From Devosia nitrariae (GTDB lineage: Bacteria > Pseudomonadota > Alphaproteobacteria > Rhizobiales > Devosiaceae), in the NCBI RefSeq assembly GCF_030160115.1, contig NZ_BSNS01000005.1:1-55718 (forward strand): DNA of 55,718 nucleotides. The letters run 5' to 3'. The notes under the pieces were generated by a model. That model saw only the letters and a program-made list of their open reading frames with translations, was not told where the DNA came from and ran no database searches. The translations under genes and the position numbers were made by a program. This document shows, one piece after another, positions 54,709-55,718 of the stretch (position 1 is the first letter of the stretch; the number at the start of each line of letters is the position of its first letter).

Positions 54709-54787
54709 TACCGGCCTCGGCTCATGGCAACCGCGACCAACCGCCGATGCCATCTCTCACCCCTTGACCTCCATTATTTTCTATGTT

Positions 54788-54799
54788 TCTTAATTAAGA
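54788..54799. promoter_or_regulatory. ArsR operator palindrome
   Basis: TCTTAATTAAGA is a perfect 12-bp palindrome 17 bp before the arsR ATG at 54817, in an AT-rich patch unlike the surrounding GC-rich DNA. ArsR repressors bind such dyads over their promoter. Confidence 0.6.
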
Positions 54800-54816
54800 G
54801 AATTTGGAAATACGTC

Positions 54817-55137
54817 ATGCACCTCTCCGATACGTTTGCTGCCCTCGGCAACCACACCCGCCTCGCCATCGTCGAGCGCCTGCTGCGCGAGGGCGAGCTG
54901 CCGGCGGGCGAGCTGGTGGTCGAGGGCGAGATGTCGGCGCCGGCCATGTCGCACCATTTCAAGGTGCTGCGCGATGCGGGGATCGTTGTGCAGCGCGTCG
55001 ACGCGCAGCGGCGGCTCTATTCGGTGCGGCCCGAGGCAATGCGCGTCATCGGCAACTGGACCATGACCTACCGCGAGTTCTGGGAACAAAGCCTCGACCG
55101 GCTCGGGGCAGCCATCGACAAGGAGCAAGGCAGGTGA
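54817..55137 (+). CDS. ArsR-family transcriptional regulator
   Basis: A 106-residue winged-helix repressor: FAALGNHTRLAIVERLLREG, then MSAPAMSHHFKVLRDAGIVV and the wing RVDAQRRLYSVRPEAM. No metal-binding CxC pair is seen, so it is probably not a metal sensor. It overlaps the following SRPBCC gene (GTGA at 55134-55137), the usual layout of ArsR/AHSA1 pairs. The palindrome at 54788-54799 is its likely operator. Confidence 0.92.
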   Translation: MHLSDTFAALGNHTRLAIVERLLREGELPAGELVVEGEMSAPAMSHHFKVLRDAGIVVQRVDAQRRLYSVRPEAMRVIGNWTMTYREFWEQSLDRLGAAIDKEQGR

Positions 55138-55568
55138 GCGAACTGAGGATCGAGCGCACCTATCCCGTCACCCCCGAGCGGCTCTTCGCCTTCGTCACGC
55201 AGCGGCAGAACCTCCTCAAATGGTGGGGCCCCGAAGGCACCTCCGTCGACGAGGACGACCTGGATCTGACCCGCACCGGCCCCTGGTCGCTGGTCCTTGC
55301 CGGCCCGAAAGGCCGCTTTGCCATGCGTGGGACGGTGAGGACGGTGACACTCCCGCACACCGTCGAATTCACCATGAACGTGCCGGGCGTCGATGCCGGC
55401 GAGAGCACGGTGCGCTTCGAAATCGCGCCCGACGGCACGGGCGGTGCGCGCCTCACCCTCATCCAGTCGGGCATCACCGACGAGATGGTCGAGATGGGCA
55501 AGCACGGCTGGGGCTCGACCTTGGCCCGGCTCGAGCGGCTGTTGGGCGAGGCAGAGCCGGCGGCCTGA
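55134..55568 (+). CDS. AHSA1/SRPBCC-domain protein
   Basis: A 144-residue SRPBCC protein: IERTYPVTPERLFAFVTQRQ at the start, LLKWWGPEGTSVDEDDLDL, and the C-terminal QSGITDEMVEMGKHGWGSTL, LARLERLL helix. The fold makes a deep hydrophobic ligand cavity; the function of AHSA1-type members next to ArsR genes is unknown. GTG start overlapping the arsR stop, with AAGGAG about eight bases upstream. Compare the fused version at 47865-48677. Beyond 55568 to the window end no gene was seen. Confidence 0.9.
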   Translation: MSELRIERTYPVTPERLFAFVTQRQNLLKWWGPEGTSVDEDDLDLTRTGPWSLVLAGPKGRFAMRGTVRTVTLPHTVEFTMNVPGVDAGESTVRFEIAPDGTGGARLTLIQSGITDEMVEMGKHGWGSTLARLERLLGEAEPAA

Positions 55569-55718
55569 AGCGGGAAGTGCGTTTCTCGCTCACCGGCCCG
55601 ATTGCCAGGTCCCCCGTCGGGGGCGTAGCCTATTCGGTCACATCGGCTGGGAGGGCAGTGTGGAGTCACGTTTGAAGTGCAACACGGTTGCGGATGGCAG
55701 AGAAGACCTCGTTTGGGG

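Overview
The window is GC-rich DNA from what looks like an alphaproteobacterium of the order Hyphomicrobiales (Rhizobiales). The density of ABC and TRAP uptake operons, ATGA start/stop overlaps in most operons, a divergent katG/oxyR pair and intergenic repeats of a Devosia-like type point there. This placement is inference; no rRNA or tRNA gene is present to confirm it. No integrase, transposase, phage gene or CRISPR array was seen.

Layout. (1) 0.15-0.73 kb: a parDE toxin-antitoxin locus with a palindromic operator and a frameshifted toxin. (2) 0.8-7.7 kb: a sugar ABC operon on the minus strand (isomerase, two-domain ATPase, two permeases, binding protein) with a divergent AraC regulator. (3) 7.8-11.1 kb: a decaying cluster of methyltransferase (frameshift), alpha/beta hydrolase and SnoaL-like protein (frameshift), opposite a second AraC regulator. 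(4) 11.3-14.2 kb: a gene remnant, a membrane protein, a beta-lactamase-fold hydrolase and a P-loop protein. (5) 14.3-20.2 kb: a second sugar locus (isomerase on minus; ROK repressor, ATPase, binding protein, permease and SDR on plus). (6) 20.2-24.9 kb: a Bcr/CflA-type drug exporter preceded by a leader peptide and attenuator-like hairpins, then an AsmA-family protein. (7) 25.1-33.4 kb: a dipeptide-type ABC operon carrying a fumarase/aspartase-superfamily lyase, with a divergent LysR regulator. (8) 33.5-38.6 kb: a TAXI-TRAP transporter and a divergent DadA-like FAD oxidoreductase. (9) 38.8-42.5 kb: a Gtr-like glycosyl transfer operon (GT2, polytopic protein, methyltransferase, GtrA). (10) 42.8-46.0 kb: katG/oxyR. 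(11) 46.0-51.9 kb: an extended SDR and TetR, an ArsR-SRPBCC fusion, a methyltransferase, a SnoaL-like cyclase and a LuxR regulator. (12) 52.2-55.6 kb: a glycosyltransferase-like protein, a Wzy/O-antigen-ligase-like protein, and a split ArsR plus SRPBCC pair.

How it works together. Most of the window is nutrient scavenging: two sugar importers, each with a TIM-barrel isomerase and its own regulator, one oligopeptide-type importer with a lyase, and one TRAP importer beside an amine or amino-acid oxidase. The rest is surface polysaccharide work, oxidative-stress defence and small regulator-enzyme modules.

The most notable signal is the leader peptide plus mutually exclusive hairpins in front of the drug exporter, which would fit ribosome-mediated attenuation. 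Next are the lyase inside the dipeptide ABC operon, and the fused versus split ArsR-SRPBCC modules. Three genes in the first 10 kb carry single-base frameshifts, which could be real decay or sequence error.
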